Shown here: piece after piece, positions 1-11,960 of the stretch
Numbering within the stretch: the first letter of the stretch is position 1
How the letters are laid out: each line of letters starts with the position of its first letter
Assembly: GCA_012184525.1 (NCBI GenBank)
Contig: WOFQ01000037.1
Span: forward strand, 292,728 to 356,727
Source: Xenoacremonium recifei
Taxonomy: Eukaryota; Ascomycota; Sordariomycetes; Hypocreales; Nectriaceae
Direction: 5' to 3'
Length of the DNA: 64,000 nucleotides
Program-made: the position numbers and the translations under genes
The notes under the pieces: model-generated
What the model saw: the letters and a program-made list of their open reading frames with translations, nothing else
Databases searched by the model: none
What the model was told of the DNA's origin: nothing

Positions 1-394
1 TTCGCAGTGGAGTTGAGATCCAATATGTCGACGGGAGGTGGATCCCGCGTGCTGCAGCGCTCCTTCCCCCAGAAACCAGGACCAGTTGGTCCAAGCTCCT
101 GCCTTCACATGCCAGCCATGGCTCCCGTCGGCTTCCAAGTTCCCAGACCAGATCGTGGCCGGCCTGCCCCACACTCTACTCGCAGCGCTGCCGAGTCCAA
201 TGACCAACCCCAACCCCGGACTTCTTCAATGCCTCTCAACGTGACGCTGCCATGCCTTTGAGTCGGCGCACTGCACGGGACTCTCTGGCACCGTCTTACG
301 AGAATAGCAGCTGACCGTCGAACCACGCTGGAACCATCCCTCCGCCGCCGCCCTGCCGCTCGCTGACGAAGCCCAGCGAAGCGTCCCGGCCACC
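1..394. other. Intergenic / 5' region of the acyltransferase gene
   Basis: No gene is seen here. Short open frames on both strands lack family resemblance. The right end leads into the acyltransferase start codon with a good initiation context (GGCCACCATG). The left window edge may cut a promoter or an upstream gene's tail. Confidence 0.6.
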
Positions 395-3034
395 ATGTCA
401 CAGTCCGACCCTGACGCCGTCGACCCGTCGAGCAACTCGGCCCCCGATCTCCAGATTCTCGGCGATGAGGTGACGCTGCAGCCGAGCGGCTATGTCGAGG
501 CCCCTCGCGCTGGCCAGGATGACAAGGAGGAGGCGTTGATGGACAAGTTCGCGTCCTTCCGCTCCGAGCCCCTCCAGTACGCCCCCCTCCCTCACCTCTC
601 TTCGATCTCAATCGCAATCAGACAGATGCGCTGACATGTCTCGCTCTGCAGGTTCCTCCGCGAGGTCTCCCTCTACGTCTCCGGCCAGGGCTGGCGAGCC
701 TACGACCGCGTGATTGGCCAGCCCGTCTTCTACTCTGGCTTCTCCGAGAACATGAAGTCCATGGTGCTTTCGGCTCCGCTCCTCCAGAAGCGCATCGCAG
801 AGCTCGCCGAGAGCCGTGTCGCGGTGGAGGTAAAAGAGGGTTTCTTGATTAAGAGCGACAAGGACTACGAGACGAAGCGCACACAACGCCTCAATGCCAT
901 CGAGGCTGGGTTGCAGGAGGTGGCGGACAAGTTGACGGATGATATGATCTGCAAGCTGGAGAGCAAAACATTCATCCGTGGCGCTTACTATCTCGTCACT
1001 CAATTGCTGACCCGGGCCTACCATCAGGGCATCCATGTCTCAAGCGAGGAGGTTTTGCGGCTCAGGAAAGTTGCCGAGGTGGCGGCGAAGAAGAAGCAGA
1101 GCATCGTCTTCCTGCCCAGCCATCGCTCACACGTCGACTATGTGTCGTTGCAGCTAATCTGCTACAGACTTGGCTTGACCCTACCAGTTGTAGTTGCAGG
1201 AGATAATCTCAACTTCCCCGTTGTAGGCAGTTTCCTTCAGCATGCTGGTGCAATGTGGATTCGGCGGTCATTCGGAGACGACGTCTTGTACCAGACGCTG
1301 GTCCAATCGTACATCGACACCCTACTGCAAGAGGGTTACAACTTCGAGTGCTTCATCGAGGGCGGTCGGTCAAGAACCGGCAAATTGCTCCCGCCCAAGT
1401 TCGGCATCCTCAGTTTCATTTTGGATAGTATCCTGTCTGGGCGCGTGGAGGACACCATCATCTGTCCCGTCAGCACGCAGTATGACAAAGTCATTGAAAC
1501 AGAAGGCTATGTCACGGAGCTTTTGGGGATGCCGAAGAAGAAGGAGAACCTGGCAGACTTCTTGACGGGCGGTTCCTCCGTCTTGTCGTTGCGACTAGGG
1601 CGTGTCGACGTCCGTTTCCACGAACCTTGGAGCTTAAGGAAGTTCATCGACGACCAGCTCTCTAAACTCCCAAGCGTTCCTCCTGGCCTCGATACGGCGC
1701 ATCACGATCCTGCGGTCAGGGCTGTTCGCGAGAAGCTGCTGCGGACAATCGGGTACAAGGTTCTCGGTGATATCAACGACGTGTCTGTCGTGATGCCCAC
1801 TGCGCTCATAGGGACAGTGTTGTTGACCCTTCGAGGACGTGGCGTTGGCAAGGAGGAGTTGATTCGCAGAGTCGACTGGCTCACCCAGCGTATCCGTGCG
1901 AAAGGCGGTCGAGTTGCCCACTTTGGAAATGCACCTCTGTCTGAAATTATTGACCGTGGTCTCGAAGTTCTGGGCAAGGATCTGGTCGGCGTGGTCGAAG
2001 GGCTTCCAGAGCCAACCTACTATGCCGTCGACCGATTCCAGCTGTCGTTCTATCGCAACATGACCATCCATCTATTCATCTACGAAGCCCTTGTGAGCGT
2101 GGCTATGTACACGCGAGTGAAACAAGGCGGTGGCCCGGCCATGCAAGACATGTCATTTGATGAACTGAGAGCACAGGTTTCCTTCCTCTCGTCACTATTT
2201 CGTGGCGAGTTTATCTTTGCTGGTAGTGGTTTGGATGCCAACTTGGACAAGACTCTAAACGGCTTGGAGGCAGACAATGTCGTTCGCCTCGACCGTGACG
2301 AGAACGGCAATATCACCAAAGTTGGCCTCTCTGCGACAGAGAGGAAAGCGGGTCGAGAGAACTACGACTTTTACTGCTTCCTCATTTGGCCCTTCATCGA
2401 GGCCACCTGGCTTGCGGCGGTCTCGCTCATGGGCCTCACGCCGCCCCTTGGACAGAACGGAGACATCTGGATCGAACAGAGCAGAGCGCAGAATAGTGCT
2501 CAACTGGTAAGTTATTATATTATTTGTTTTGAGAAACACCGGTTACTGATGTCTTTTTACCAGCTCGGCAAGACATTGTATCATCAAGGAGACCTCTCAT
2601 ACTTTGAGGCTGTCAATAAGGAGACGCTCCGCAACTCTTACCTTCGCTTTGAAGAAGACCAGCTCATCCACGTCGTCAAATCCAAAGACCCCAAGATTCC
2701 CCCACGCATCCAACTCGATGCCGACTGGCGACCCCCTCGCGACCCGGACACCGGCGCGCTCCTCGCCGAGGGCAGGCTTTGGGACTTCACAGAGAAGATC
2801 GCCAAGTCGCGCCGCGAGGGCAAGAACCGCCGCGACGGTGCCACCGTTAGCAGCCGCGTGCTGCGACTCACTGATGAGCTGGGTCGTCGTCTATTCGAAG
2901 AGACGGAAGAGGCTAATCGCAGCGGCAAGGGCAGGGTGCCGAGCCGGCTGAGTGGTGAAGAGAAGGCGGCATTGCGGAAGAGCGTGAAGGAGACAAGGAG
3001 GAAGCGGACGTTGGAGGCGAGGGCGCATTTGTAG
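395..3034 (+). CDS. Glycerol-3-phosphate / dihydroxyacetone-phosphate acyltransferase (PlsB/GNPAT family)
   Basis: Exons 395-576, 652-2506 and 2564-3034 give 835 residues. The family acylates glycerol-3-phosphate or DHAP, the first step of glycerolipid or ether-lipid synthesis. Visible acyltransferase blocks are HRSHVDY (HX4D, about residues 218-224) and EGGRSRTGK (about 297-305). The long C-terminal half matches PlsB/GNPAT rather than the short PlsC type. The first ATG at 395 has a strong context; the first junction restores Q-F-L-R-E in phase. The second intron (57 nt, GTAAGT to TTACCAG with a CTGAT branch site) is a multiple of three and has no stop, so retention would add 19 residues. The protein ends in A-H-L, which fits a type-1 peroxisomal targeting signal, as in animal GNPAT. 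Substrate preference (G3P or DHAP) cannot be settled from sequence. Its 3' end faces the pantothenate synthetase gene 217 bp away. Confidence 0.9.
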
Positions 3035-3251
3035 GCGATATACATGATGTACGATATGCGAACTTATATACCATTGATTGATTTCCGTTCGTCATCTGCG
3101 GCCTTGAAGGCGCTCTCCTCTATAAGTGAGGTTTTCTTTCTTTTTGTAGTTGCCAACGCCATTAAGTCAATATTGTACAGTCCGCCCTAGTCCATGCCAG
3201 CTTTTGTATGTTCATAACCTAGCTCATACCATCCTCTAGGGTTTTCCGGCT

Positions 3252-4391
3252 CTACTTTTGGGTATTCTCTGTCGCTGTCGCCTCCTTCGGCTTCAAAATG
3301 ATGTTGTCAATCAACCGCACGGCCGGGCCGCCGCTGTGTCCCAGATCCTCGCCCTCCTGGGCCTCCTCCACGGGCAACATCTTGATCGCACCGCTTAGCA
3401 CCGCGCCTTTTGCAGGATCAACCTCGTCGACTTCCTGCAGCGTGTCCGGGTCGGCCAGTGAGATATAGTCCACCTCGAATTGCACGCGCTCTGTGGGCGG
3501 CAGTTCAGCCTGCACCTGCATAACCGCTGCGACCGTCTCGTGCGCTGCGCCCAGGATCGTTCCGCGGTCTCGCATCCCCGCTGAAGTGTATATCGCCTCG
3601 GCAGTGCGAAGCGCGCTGTTCAACACAATGGCAACCTTCCGTCGCCGTGGGCCCAGGTATACATTGCGCGAGCTGAGCGCCAGGCCGTCAGCTTCGCGGG
3701 CAGTCGGGCCAACCACCACATCGATGGGCAGCCGGAAGTCGTCGACCATGCGACGGATGACAACCGTTTGCTGCACGTCCTTCTGGCCAAAGTACACGCG
3801 CTCCGGTTGCACAATGTTGAACAGCTTCATGCACACCGTCGCCACGCCGCGGAAGAAGGTCGGCCGACTCCGGCCCTCAAGCACCTCGCCGACAGGCGTG
3901 ATGGTCACGAAGCTGCCCTTGCTGTCGACGGCCTGGCCGGGGAAGCCCGAGGGGTACATCTCGGGGGTGGACGGGGCGAAGACGGCCGAAATGCGCCCCA
4001 GGTTGCCGCCGTCGTCGGCCAGCTCGCGGTCTAGGCGGGCCAGGATCTCGGCGTCGGTGTCCCAGGTCTTGGGGTATGAATCCAGGTCCTCTGAGACGCC
4101 GAATTGCGCCGGGTTGACGTATACACTGACCACAACGTGGTGGTTCTCCCGAGCAGCGGCACGGATCAGCGACAAGTGGCCTTCATGCAACGCCCCCATG
4201 GTCGGCACCAGCCCAACGCTGCGGTAGTTGATCGTCTGTGGCTTACGCCATCGGCGGACAGCATCGACGGTTCGGAGGACACGGATGGGCGTCTTGGGGA
4301 TCGTCTCGGTGAGGGTACGGAGCGTGCGGACCCTGGTCACGAGGGGGACGGTCGCGAGAGGTCGACGCATGGCGCCGAGGATGGAGGACAT
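3252..4391 (-). CDS. panC: Pantothenate synthetase (pantoate--beta-alanine ligase)
   Basis: This is a single exon of 379 residues. The enzyme joins D-pantoate and beta-alanine using ATP to make pantothenate, the precursor of coenzyme A. The signature P-T-M-G-A-L-H-E-G-H (HIGH-like nucleotide-binding loop) is near residue 65; F-G-Q-K-D and S-S-R-N family blocks follow. The frame is open upstream to about 4586, but that region reads as Pro/Gln-rich 5' UTR, so the ATG at 4391 (M-S-S-I-L-G) is preferred. The first 40 residues are Arg-rich without acids, consistent with a mitochondrial presequence (inference). An Asp/Gly-rich insertion follows the first third, and the tail is extended compared with the roughly 280-residue bacterial enzyme, as in other fungi. 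Confidence 0.95.
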   Translation of the reverse strand: MSSILGAMRRPLATVPLVTRVRTLRTLTETIPKTPIRVLRTVDAVRRWRKPQTINYRSVGLVPTMGALHEGHLSLIRAAARENHHVVVSVYVNPAQFGVSEDLDSYPKTWDTDAEILARLDRELADDGGNLGRISAVFAPSTPEMYPSGFPGQAVDSKGSFVTITPVGEVLEGRSRPTFFRGVATVCMKLFNIVQPERVYFGQKDVQQTVVIRRMVDDFRLPIDVVVGPTAREADGLALSSRNVYLGPRRRKVAIVLNSALRTAEAIYTSAGMRDRGTILGAAHETVAAVMQVQAELPPTERVQFEVDYISLADPDTLQEVDEVDPAKGAVLSGAIKMLPVEEAQEGEDLGHSGGPAVRLIDNIILKPKEATATENTQK

Positions 4392-5259
4392 GGTGGATGG
4401 AGAGGAGAAAAGGAGGATTGGAAAATTAGGCGTCAGGGGAGCGTATTTAAGCTGGGGCAGGGGTTGTGCGAGCCATTGTCGAGGCGCAATGGGCTTCGTG
4501 ATGGTTTCTGCTGCGGAGTTTTGAGGCCGATGGAGATGGTCGGTTTGGTGGAGGTCGAGTTTGCTCGGAAGATCGGGGCCTGGCATTTCAAGCCCCGGCC
4601 CGAGTCCGGCTTTCGGCGTCAGGCTGGACTACCCTATACCGAGGGTAACATTTTCATTTCACATGTGTTGGCTGTAACCCAGCTCCAGAACTCGACCGTA
4701 TGTCATCTTTGGTTAAATATTGTGTCTGGGAAGAAATAGGTAAAGATATTAGCTCTCAATGCGAAGTCTATAATGTACGCACCGGGGTCTCGATGAAATT
4801 ATCCGATGGTAACAAAAACACTTTCTCTTGCATCCTATATTTTTCTAGTGATGGATTTCCAGTGTCCATGCTTTATTATATACCCCGACTTGCTATCAAA
4901 CCACAATATTGTAGGTTAACCAATGAGAAACCATACTTAGGAATCATGATTCAATTCCCTTGTAAGATGAACCTGGAAATACTGTCCTAACACACCAAGG
5001 CAAGAAGACAAATTGACAAAGCAAAAAAGTAAAATTAATGTAGGAGATTTCTCATCCAGTGGTATAGACTATACAGAAATCCTGAACGCCTCTTTCAGAT
5101 CCGAGCCACCCATTCTATGTCCCCGCTGTGTAGTCTACCATCTACAATCCTATCCCTGGGTGACCCCATACCAATCTATTATTATCCATCCTAATGCTAT
5201 CGTGGTTATAAATTCTGTGTGGACGCTGCATCGCCAGGATGCTCCGTGACAACGCGGCT
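4392..5259. other. Intergenic region, AT-rich
   Basis: The first 200 bases are the promoter and 5' UTR of the pantothenate synthetase gene. From about 4640 the sequence turns markedly AT-rich. A 96-codon open frame at 4700-4990 (+) has no recognisable family and is probably chance. The right part is the 3' flank of the efflux pump. Confidence 0.5.
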
Positions 5260-7186
5260 CTAAGCCATACCGCCAGAGAGCTTGCTCTGATCCAGCTTTC
5301 TCCAGCGGGTGAAGAGAGCGATGATGACGGTGATGCCCGTGGCAGCGATGGCCATGGCAAAGGTGACTTTGATACCCTGCATGTAACCGTAGATGACATT
5401 GGCCTGCTGCGAGACGGGGAAGGCTGTTCGAATATCGGTCGCGCCGGTGAGGATCAGAGTAGCTTTGTTGACATCGGCTTCGCGTCGCAAGACGTGTGAG
5501 ACCATCTGGTTGACGAAAGCAGCCTGGCCACCGGAGACGAGGAAAGCACCGCCAAGACCCTGGAAGACTGGTACTTGTTAGAATGTTGCTGGAATTTAAG
5601 GGGTTAAAATGTGTCAACTTACAGAGCAGAATACCGGTGGAAGACGAGAGATCCTCAGAGGCAACGGTGCCCTGAACGGCAATCATGGGAATCTGGAAGG
5701 CCAAACCCCAGCCGAAGCCAGCAATGATCTGGTAGCCAATCCACTTGCCGGTGGAAGTGTCGATGTTGAGCGTGTAGAGGAGGCCAGCACCAATGGTCGC
5801 GATGACAGCGCCACCAATCAGCAGGGGCTGGTAGTAACCGGTGGCAGTGACGAGACCACCGCTAACAATAGTAGCAATGGTGACGGCAATGATAAAGGGC
5901 AGGTTGCGAACACCGCTGCCCGTGGGAGAAGTGCCGTGGACCGACTGGAAGTAGATAGGCAGGTAGTAGATGGCCAGGAAGAACGAGCCCGCGAAGATGA
6001 AGGCGAAGGCGCTCATCACGTAGACAGTGCGGTCTTTGAAGATGCGCGGGGTGATCATCGAGCGCTCACCCTGGAACCACTGAAGGAACGCCCAGACGCC
6101 CATGATCACGGCAAAGCCGACGAGGAGACCAATGACGACCGATGAGTTCCAGGGGTGAGCAAGACCGCCATACTGGACGCCCAGGATGTAGCAGACGGTG
6201 GCACCCATCATCAGAACGGTGCCGAAGGGGTCCATCTGAAGGATCTTCTCGAAGAAAGGCGCCTCCACAGGCACAGCTCGGCGGGGAGTCTGGAAGAAGA
6301 TCAGGATGATCAGAGCCGAGAGACCACCAATGGGCAGGTTGATGTAGAAGCACCATCGCCAGGAGACGTGGTCGGTGAAAGCACCACCCAGGAGAGGACC
6401 AATAACACTGGCAACACCGTACGAGGCGCCGATGATGCCAGTGAAGGCGGGTCGATTCTTCGGGGGCGCAGAGAAGGCGATGATGGTGTATGCGCCGGCT
6501 CCGAGACCAGCGGCACCCAAGCCGGCGATGGCTCGGCCGGTGATCAGGGCTTCAGCGTTAGGGGCAGCACCGCAAATCGTGGAGCCGACCTCGAAGATAA
6601 TAATGGCGATGATGAAGGAGATCTTGAGCGGGAAGTACTTGTAAACCTTGCCCCCTGAATGGAGTTAGAATCGCTAGTCGTGACAAAATGGGCCAGGGTA
6701 AGTAATTAGGGGTAACTTACAAGTTGACTGGAAGGCACCGACAGTCATGAAAAAGGCGGCACCGTACCAACCGACCTTGTCCAGACCCTTGAACTCGTCG
6801 GTGATCTTGGGGATGGCAGTAGCGACAATGGTCTGGGGTGGTGTTAGTGGTGTCACGTTTCAGGGGTACGACTCCAAACGTACCATATCGAGGGCGATGA
6901 GGAAAACACTGAGCACCAGGGCGAGCACAATGAAGAACATCTTGATACCGTGAGGGTACTCGTCGTCCTCCTCCTCGTTGTTGACAGTCTCGTCCTCCTC
7001 AGCAGTGACGTCGCCATCGAGGGTGCCCTCATCGTCCTGCTTCTTCTCGTCTAGGACCTTCTCGTCGCGGAGTTCATCCTCGCCCCTGAGAGTAGAGGCA
7101 GAGGAAGCAACCCGCTCATGTTCCTGAGGAACGTCAAGTGTTGCTGGAGCAGTAGCCATTGTTGTCGATGTGGCTGGTGTAGTCAT
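5260..7186 (-). CDS. MFS multidrug efflux transporter, DHA2 family (14 TM)
   Basis: Exons on the minus strand are 7186-6884, 6832-6721, 6654-5623 and 5567-5260, giving 584 residues. All three introns are 51-66 bp with consensus ends. A hydrophilic acidic N-terminus of about 85 residues precedes TM1. TM1 carries the L-D-M-T-I-V-A-T-A-I-P block typical of DHA2 pumps. W-G-K-V-Y-K-Y-F corresponds to the motif-A region, and the antiporter motif C is seen as A-S-V-I-G-P-L-L-G-G. These proton antiporters at the plasma membrane export drugs or secondary metabolites (the aflatoxin and HC-toxin pumps are relatives). No biosynthetic gene cluster is next to it, so the cargo is unknown. The ATG at 7186 is the first in frame. 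Confidence 0.92.
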
Positions 7187-7314
7187 GCAGTTCGAGACTT
7201 GTTAGTTGGCTAGCCTGGGATCGATCAGATAAGAAACAAGCTTGTTGATATAGTGCTTGTCTGATGGCTGCTCTGAGGCGTCTGCATCATCAGTGGCGGC
7301 GAGCCACCAGCGTC

Positions 7315-7320
7315 TTTATA
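7315..7320 (-). promoter_or_regulatory. TATA box of the DHA2 efflux gene
   Basis: TATAAA is read on the minus strand 129 bp upstream of the start codon, a normal distance for a fungal gene with a 60-100 base leader. This is a pattern match only. Confidence 0.4.
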
Positions 7321-10300
7321 AGTCGACGCGTCCAATGCCTGTCCGTAGCGCAAGCCCTATGGCCGGGGGGGAGTTTGGGCAAAATCCGCTCTCTCGGATC
7401 CGCCATAATGATCTCCATCGTGAATCTGGCGTGGAGCATAACGCTCATGGCTGGTACTCTGCCGGAGACTTTCCCGCGCGGTACGTAACGAATGACCTGA
7501 GGCGGACTTGACATGACTGCGGTAAGTCCGCAAGAGGGCGCACATCCCGTAAGCAAAAGACTCGGCCTGACAGCTAGAACAAGGGCCCGGCAAGTGCTGA
7601 CGCCAGAAGAATTAAACTCGCACGCCCATGCGGATCTTTGGGCGCGGGAGTGGAGGACGGCTTCGGAATGGCGTCGATACAGCGGTCCTCCTTGCGCTGT
7701 GTCCGGCCGCTTGCTCCGCCGACTCGGGCGAATTCACGGAGCAAGAGGCGCTCTACTATTGGATGCTTCGCCTGTGACGGGCGCCATCTGGGCTCATCGC
7801 AGCTGTTGCTTGATAATGTGAACGAGAAAAGTCTGAAACTCCGCTACCGAAACACTCATCTCGTCGACGATGTTGCTCCACGGCTGCGGATTTTGCGTAA
7901 GAAGATGCACTTCCAGACTCAAGACGAGCAAGAATGAGCAACAATTGCGGCGGAGCACGCACGATGCAAGGCCACGATGTATCATAATGATGCAGTGTCT
8001 GGCACCTCGTCTAACCTCCCCCTTTCGGTTACTCCTGATCTACGGGCGTACAACAAACAACAAGCATTATCTATGGAGCACGGATTGTCCCAGAGCTGCG
8101 TAGGCATAACGACTTGGCATAACTCCCGACCTCAGACTCCAAAACCCACAAAGCAGGGCGGAGTTGGGGTTGGCTCCCGCAGTGATTGGCAGAGCTTTGT
8201 CAGGGAGGCCAGCATGACTCAGCCCGGGCATCTGGTGAAAATCTTTCTGACTGGTTGACTGGAGTTAACTGGAGATAAACTGGACACTGGGCGTCAGCCA
8301 CTGGCCTCATCGCTGGAATAACTTGTACCTAGCGACAAGACGGACTTAACGGGGAGCTCAAGACAGCGCGACATGCACTGAGACACTCAGACCGACAGCA
8401 AGAGAGAGACTCGCAAGGCTCTTGCTGTTGCACTCGTGCAGTCATCCCGAATCAACCCGTCATCTCGACTCATTCTGTGTCTGGTCAGCCGCCCAAGTTG
8501 TGCCAAGCGTCGGCCCTCGTCAGGCTGTCGCGACCTTACTGCGCTTTTGTTCCCAGAGATCTGCGGGAAGATCTGGACCCGTTGCTACAGTACCTGGCTC
8601 CCCTGCTAGAATTGGGGCACGCCCATGTACCTCCCACACCTCTTCAGGGCAATAGCAGGCTCCAAAGATAAGCTCCGTGAGAGCGCGGCCGCCGGTCGGG
8701 CAGCGGAGCATCTTCTTCCCTTATTATTGTGGCTATTGTGCTTGGTGGCGGAGTTTCTAGCCAGCACCGAATACGTCTCACAGGATGCCCCGAAGTCCGT
8801 TTAGAGCAGGACAGACGAATCAAGGGCGCCAGTATGTTCAGGATTGGCAGACGCAGGCCGCGGAGTCCATCCATGATGGGTTGAGGTTGCTCCCCTGCCA
8901 GGCTGGAGCGTTCCACCACGTTGTCGGAGAGCGAGCAGGGGGTGATGATGTTTCATTCGGGTCAATCCTCGCTAGAGGTGGTCATCCATCTGAGAGATGC
9001 GATGTTACGGGCGCGCGTCATGTTGGTTTGCAGACGGGGATCGGGGTGGTCGAGCGACCCGACGAGAAACCCGTCTGCGGACTTTGCTTTTGTAGTTCGA
9101 ATCACGATACTCGTTATGCGTTATGGTCGTGATGGTCGTGCTGTTTCGTCCGTCCCTCCGCCGGCGGAGAGGGTCAAGCGAGGACAAGGGTCTCTTGTTG
9201 ACGCGCAGGCTCGCCAATATGGCGGCGATCTGGCCCGGCATGGAAATTGACTAATTACACCAGAGCGGATTCATAGCCAGGGATGCTCATCGTGAAACTT
9301 TCATCGCGAATACGGCCTAACTGGGGGTGAACCTCGTGGTCGGGACATTCGACGAGGGCCCTGGTCCGGAGACTTCTGCTCAGTTGCGATTTATCACTTT
9401 TGCCCCATTCGATCTTTTTTTAACACTGCTGTCAAGCCAGGGTTTCGATCCTCTAGTGAACGAAATATTATCCTTGAAGGCCCTCATTGAATTTTCCATA
9501 ATAAGTCGGAGATCCTCCCAGTTTCCACCGGAGCTGTCAGTGCCTTCACCGACGCCTTTCTTCCAGATCTGTTCGTTGTCAATCCTTTCAGATGACGGCT
9601 TAAGCGAGACCGAAGTATGACAACTGGCAAAATTCACCGGACGTATGGCTGAATACGGTATTTATGCTGACGTCCTGTTTATCGCTGCCTCTTGGCCTCT
9701 CCACCTCTTGGTTGATGCGAATGAGCCTGACAAGCAGCCCGTACTAAAAGTCGCCGATATCACAACACACATCACATCTCGCTATTCTGCTCTGCGCCGC
9801 CGCAACTTAATCGCTGGCTAATAAGACGCGATGGCAGGGAACTTTAGTCATCTCGACCCAACGGGGGCTCTTTCTCGGCGAGGACGAAGTAGTGCTGACC
9901 CTGCTTCGTGTCAGACCCGACCTTATGAACTCCACGATGCCTCGAACGTCATCCCGTGTGTGCCAGCAAACACGCATCGCCGAATCCTCTAACATGGACT
10001 TCCTATCCGAGTAACGGCCATTTGCGCCACCACCTCGGACCCAGCACCCGAGCAAATGTGACACCGCCAGTGAGATTCTGGTGCGTGCTGTCAAGAAGCA
10101 CCAGGGTATTTTCCACTTGGAGCAGTGATAGCCCTGTCAGCCACTGACGCGGGATCGTGCACAAGTAATCTGCGACCCAGATTCGCGGTGTCTCGCTAAC
10201 CCGCCGCCGACAATCTTACTTCAAGGCCACCCTGGCGCTTCCGATGGATATCCTCTGATGCTACCTTGCAACCGCACCCATGAATGTGGGTTTACTGCCA

Positions 10301-10899
10301 TCAAGTCGCCGATCACTACGGAGTACGTATCAGCCTGGTCCAATGACCAATGCCGAGAGAAACGCTCGAATTGGTGCTTTGATGCGCCGTTGAAGAGTGA
10401 GACATACAGTCTCGAGAATCTGCTGGAGCTGGACTAACCCAAGCCATTTTCAATGTTCAAAATGCTCGAGCCGCAATGCGGGCATTACATACATTAGTGC
10501 ATGCGTTTTATACGTGCCGAGGCTTCACCTGACTTCTGCCCCTGGTATGGCTTTTAGCCAGCGTATCCGAAGCGTACCGGATACGCCCGCGTCTTGCCCA
10601 ACATTCACCCGACGGTCCATATGCCCGTGTTAAGCCCATTCTGTAACAGACAACAGCTATCTTATTCGCCAGCCCCTCTCTTAGAACAAATTGAGTCAAT
10701 TCAGCCTTATTTGAGGAGAGCTACCCTCACGGGTATAGTCCACTTTACGGCTTGATGTCATCAGGGTATGCGGTTGATCAACTTCAAGCACAGCCTCACG
10801 CCACCTTTTCAACTCTAGAGCGCGATATATGTGCTCTGTTGCCATTGATGCGCGAATAAGACCTCAACGCTCCCGTAATCATTGTAATCAGACCGTAAG
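7321..10899. other. Long intergenic region without recognisable genes
   Basis: About 3.6 kb separates the efflux gene from the unknown gene at 10900. All open frames are below about 115 codons, lack family resemblance and overlap each other on both strands. I see no terminal repeats, tandem repeats or transposon proteins. A tRNA-like B-box at about 9095 does not fold convincingly. It may hold the regulatory region of the efflux pump or non-coding transcripts. Confidence 0.5.
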
Positions 10900-11785
10900 A
10901 TGGATGAGGCCCTAGAAACACTTTCTGAAGTTGAGGTTGAGCCGCCGGCCTATGGAGATCCGGGCAGCGAAGCCCCGGCGCCGGTTCTTGGCCCGGCGAC
11001 TCTCCACACCGACGGCCGCTTCATCCACTCAAGCGACAACTCCGCGCCGCCGCTTTACGAACTCTCACACTCCATCGCCTTCCTCCGTGACACTGACCGC
11101 ACTGTGCGCTTCGAGAGGTTGGACCAGACTGTCAAGAACTACGATGACGGAAGGCCACCCTTGCTCGCAACACGGAACCGACATCTCTACAACCTCAAGC
11201 ACGCACAGACCGACTATGCCGCGATCCTCTTCCACGCCGAGGCTCTCACACGACGCCGCACCCTTTGTCCTTACCTGGGCCTAACCTGGTTCCATCCTAG
11301 CAAACTCTCGAGGCGCAGGGGGTACAATTTCCACCGCCTTGTGATAGGCAAGGATCACCGTTGGGCATCGCAGGGCATGTTGTTCAGTGCCGTGCCCTCA
11401 AAAGACAAAACCGTGAGCTATGAGTGGAGCAACACAGCCGGCGAGCTGGTGGCGAGGGAGGTCAAGCTAGACGGCTCGGAGAGTCTTGTCATAGGAGCTG
11501 ACATGTCTGTTGCGGAGCGGGATGCGCTGGTCGTCAGCTGGGTCATGAGAATCTGGGCTGAGCTCTCGAGGCAGACTCCCCCCCGCGAGACGCGATGGGA
11601 AAACTGTAAGTCCATCAAAGGGGGACGTAAATTGGCGATGAGTCGCTGACGAGTCCATAACTTAGTCAAGAGGATTGTGGGTAGCAAGAATTCAGAAGTA
11701 GGCGGCATGAACATGTAAGTTGACCGCGAAGGATTTTCTTGCCCTGACACTGACGCATTTCTTCTGTAGGGGTCTCTTTCGCTGA
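10900..11785 (+). CDS. Conserved fungal-type protein of unknown function
   Basis: Exons 10900-11605, 11666-11714 and 11770-11785 give 256 residues. I do not recognise the family. The protein is soluble-looking, without signal peptide or membrane segment. It starts with an acidic, Pro-rich stretch and continues with a mixed alpha/beta pattern, including H-T-D-G-R-F-I, P-P-L-Y-E-L and a helix near residues 200-225. The first intron (60 bp) and second (55 bp) have consensus ends, and the last exon codes only G-L-F-R and the stop. A second near-copy of the acceptor and last exon follows directly (stop at 11826), giving an alternative tail G-P-F-G-I. The ATG at 10900 is the first in frame. Confidence 0.75.
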
Positions 11786-11826
11786 TACCGACACGTTTCT
11801 TATGTAGGGGTCCCTTTGGCATTTAA
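11745..11826 (+). repeat. Tandem duplication of a 3' splice acceptor and terminal exon
   Basis: Two imperfect copies of about 40 bp lie side by side. Each has a CTGA(C/T)AC branch-like motif, a TTTCT tract, TGTAG and then GGGTC(T/C)C(T)TT. Copy 1 uses the acceptor ending at 11769 and stops at 11785. Copy 2 uses the acceptor ending at 11807 and stops at 11826. Both keep frame with the donor at 11715. Confidence 0.7.
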
Positions 11827-11960
11827 CTTTTTCCTGCCTTATACGAAGTGACGGCCGAAGTAGAAGATGGTGACTTTTTGTAAATAGAGATGGCATTTTA
11901 TAGGGAAACCATATATCTTGCATCTTCGTATTTCATAAAGAACCCCTCTCTGGGGTATCT

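Noticed and set aside
105..617. 170-codon minus-strand frame at the window start
   Set aside because: It lies opposite the first exon and leader of the acyltransferase gene and is Arg-rich without motif, typical of an antisense shadow.
4392..4586. Longer N-terminus of pantothenate synthetase starting at 4586
   Set aside because: The extra 65 residues are low-complexity, and the ATG at 4391 begins a typical organelle presequence.
9040..9110. tRNA-like B-box (AGTTCGAATCA) with a possible A-box upstream
   Set aside because: I could not pair an acceptor stem or a proper anticodon arm around it.
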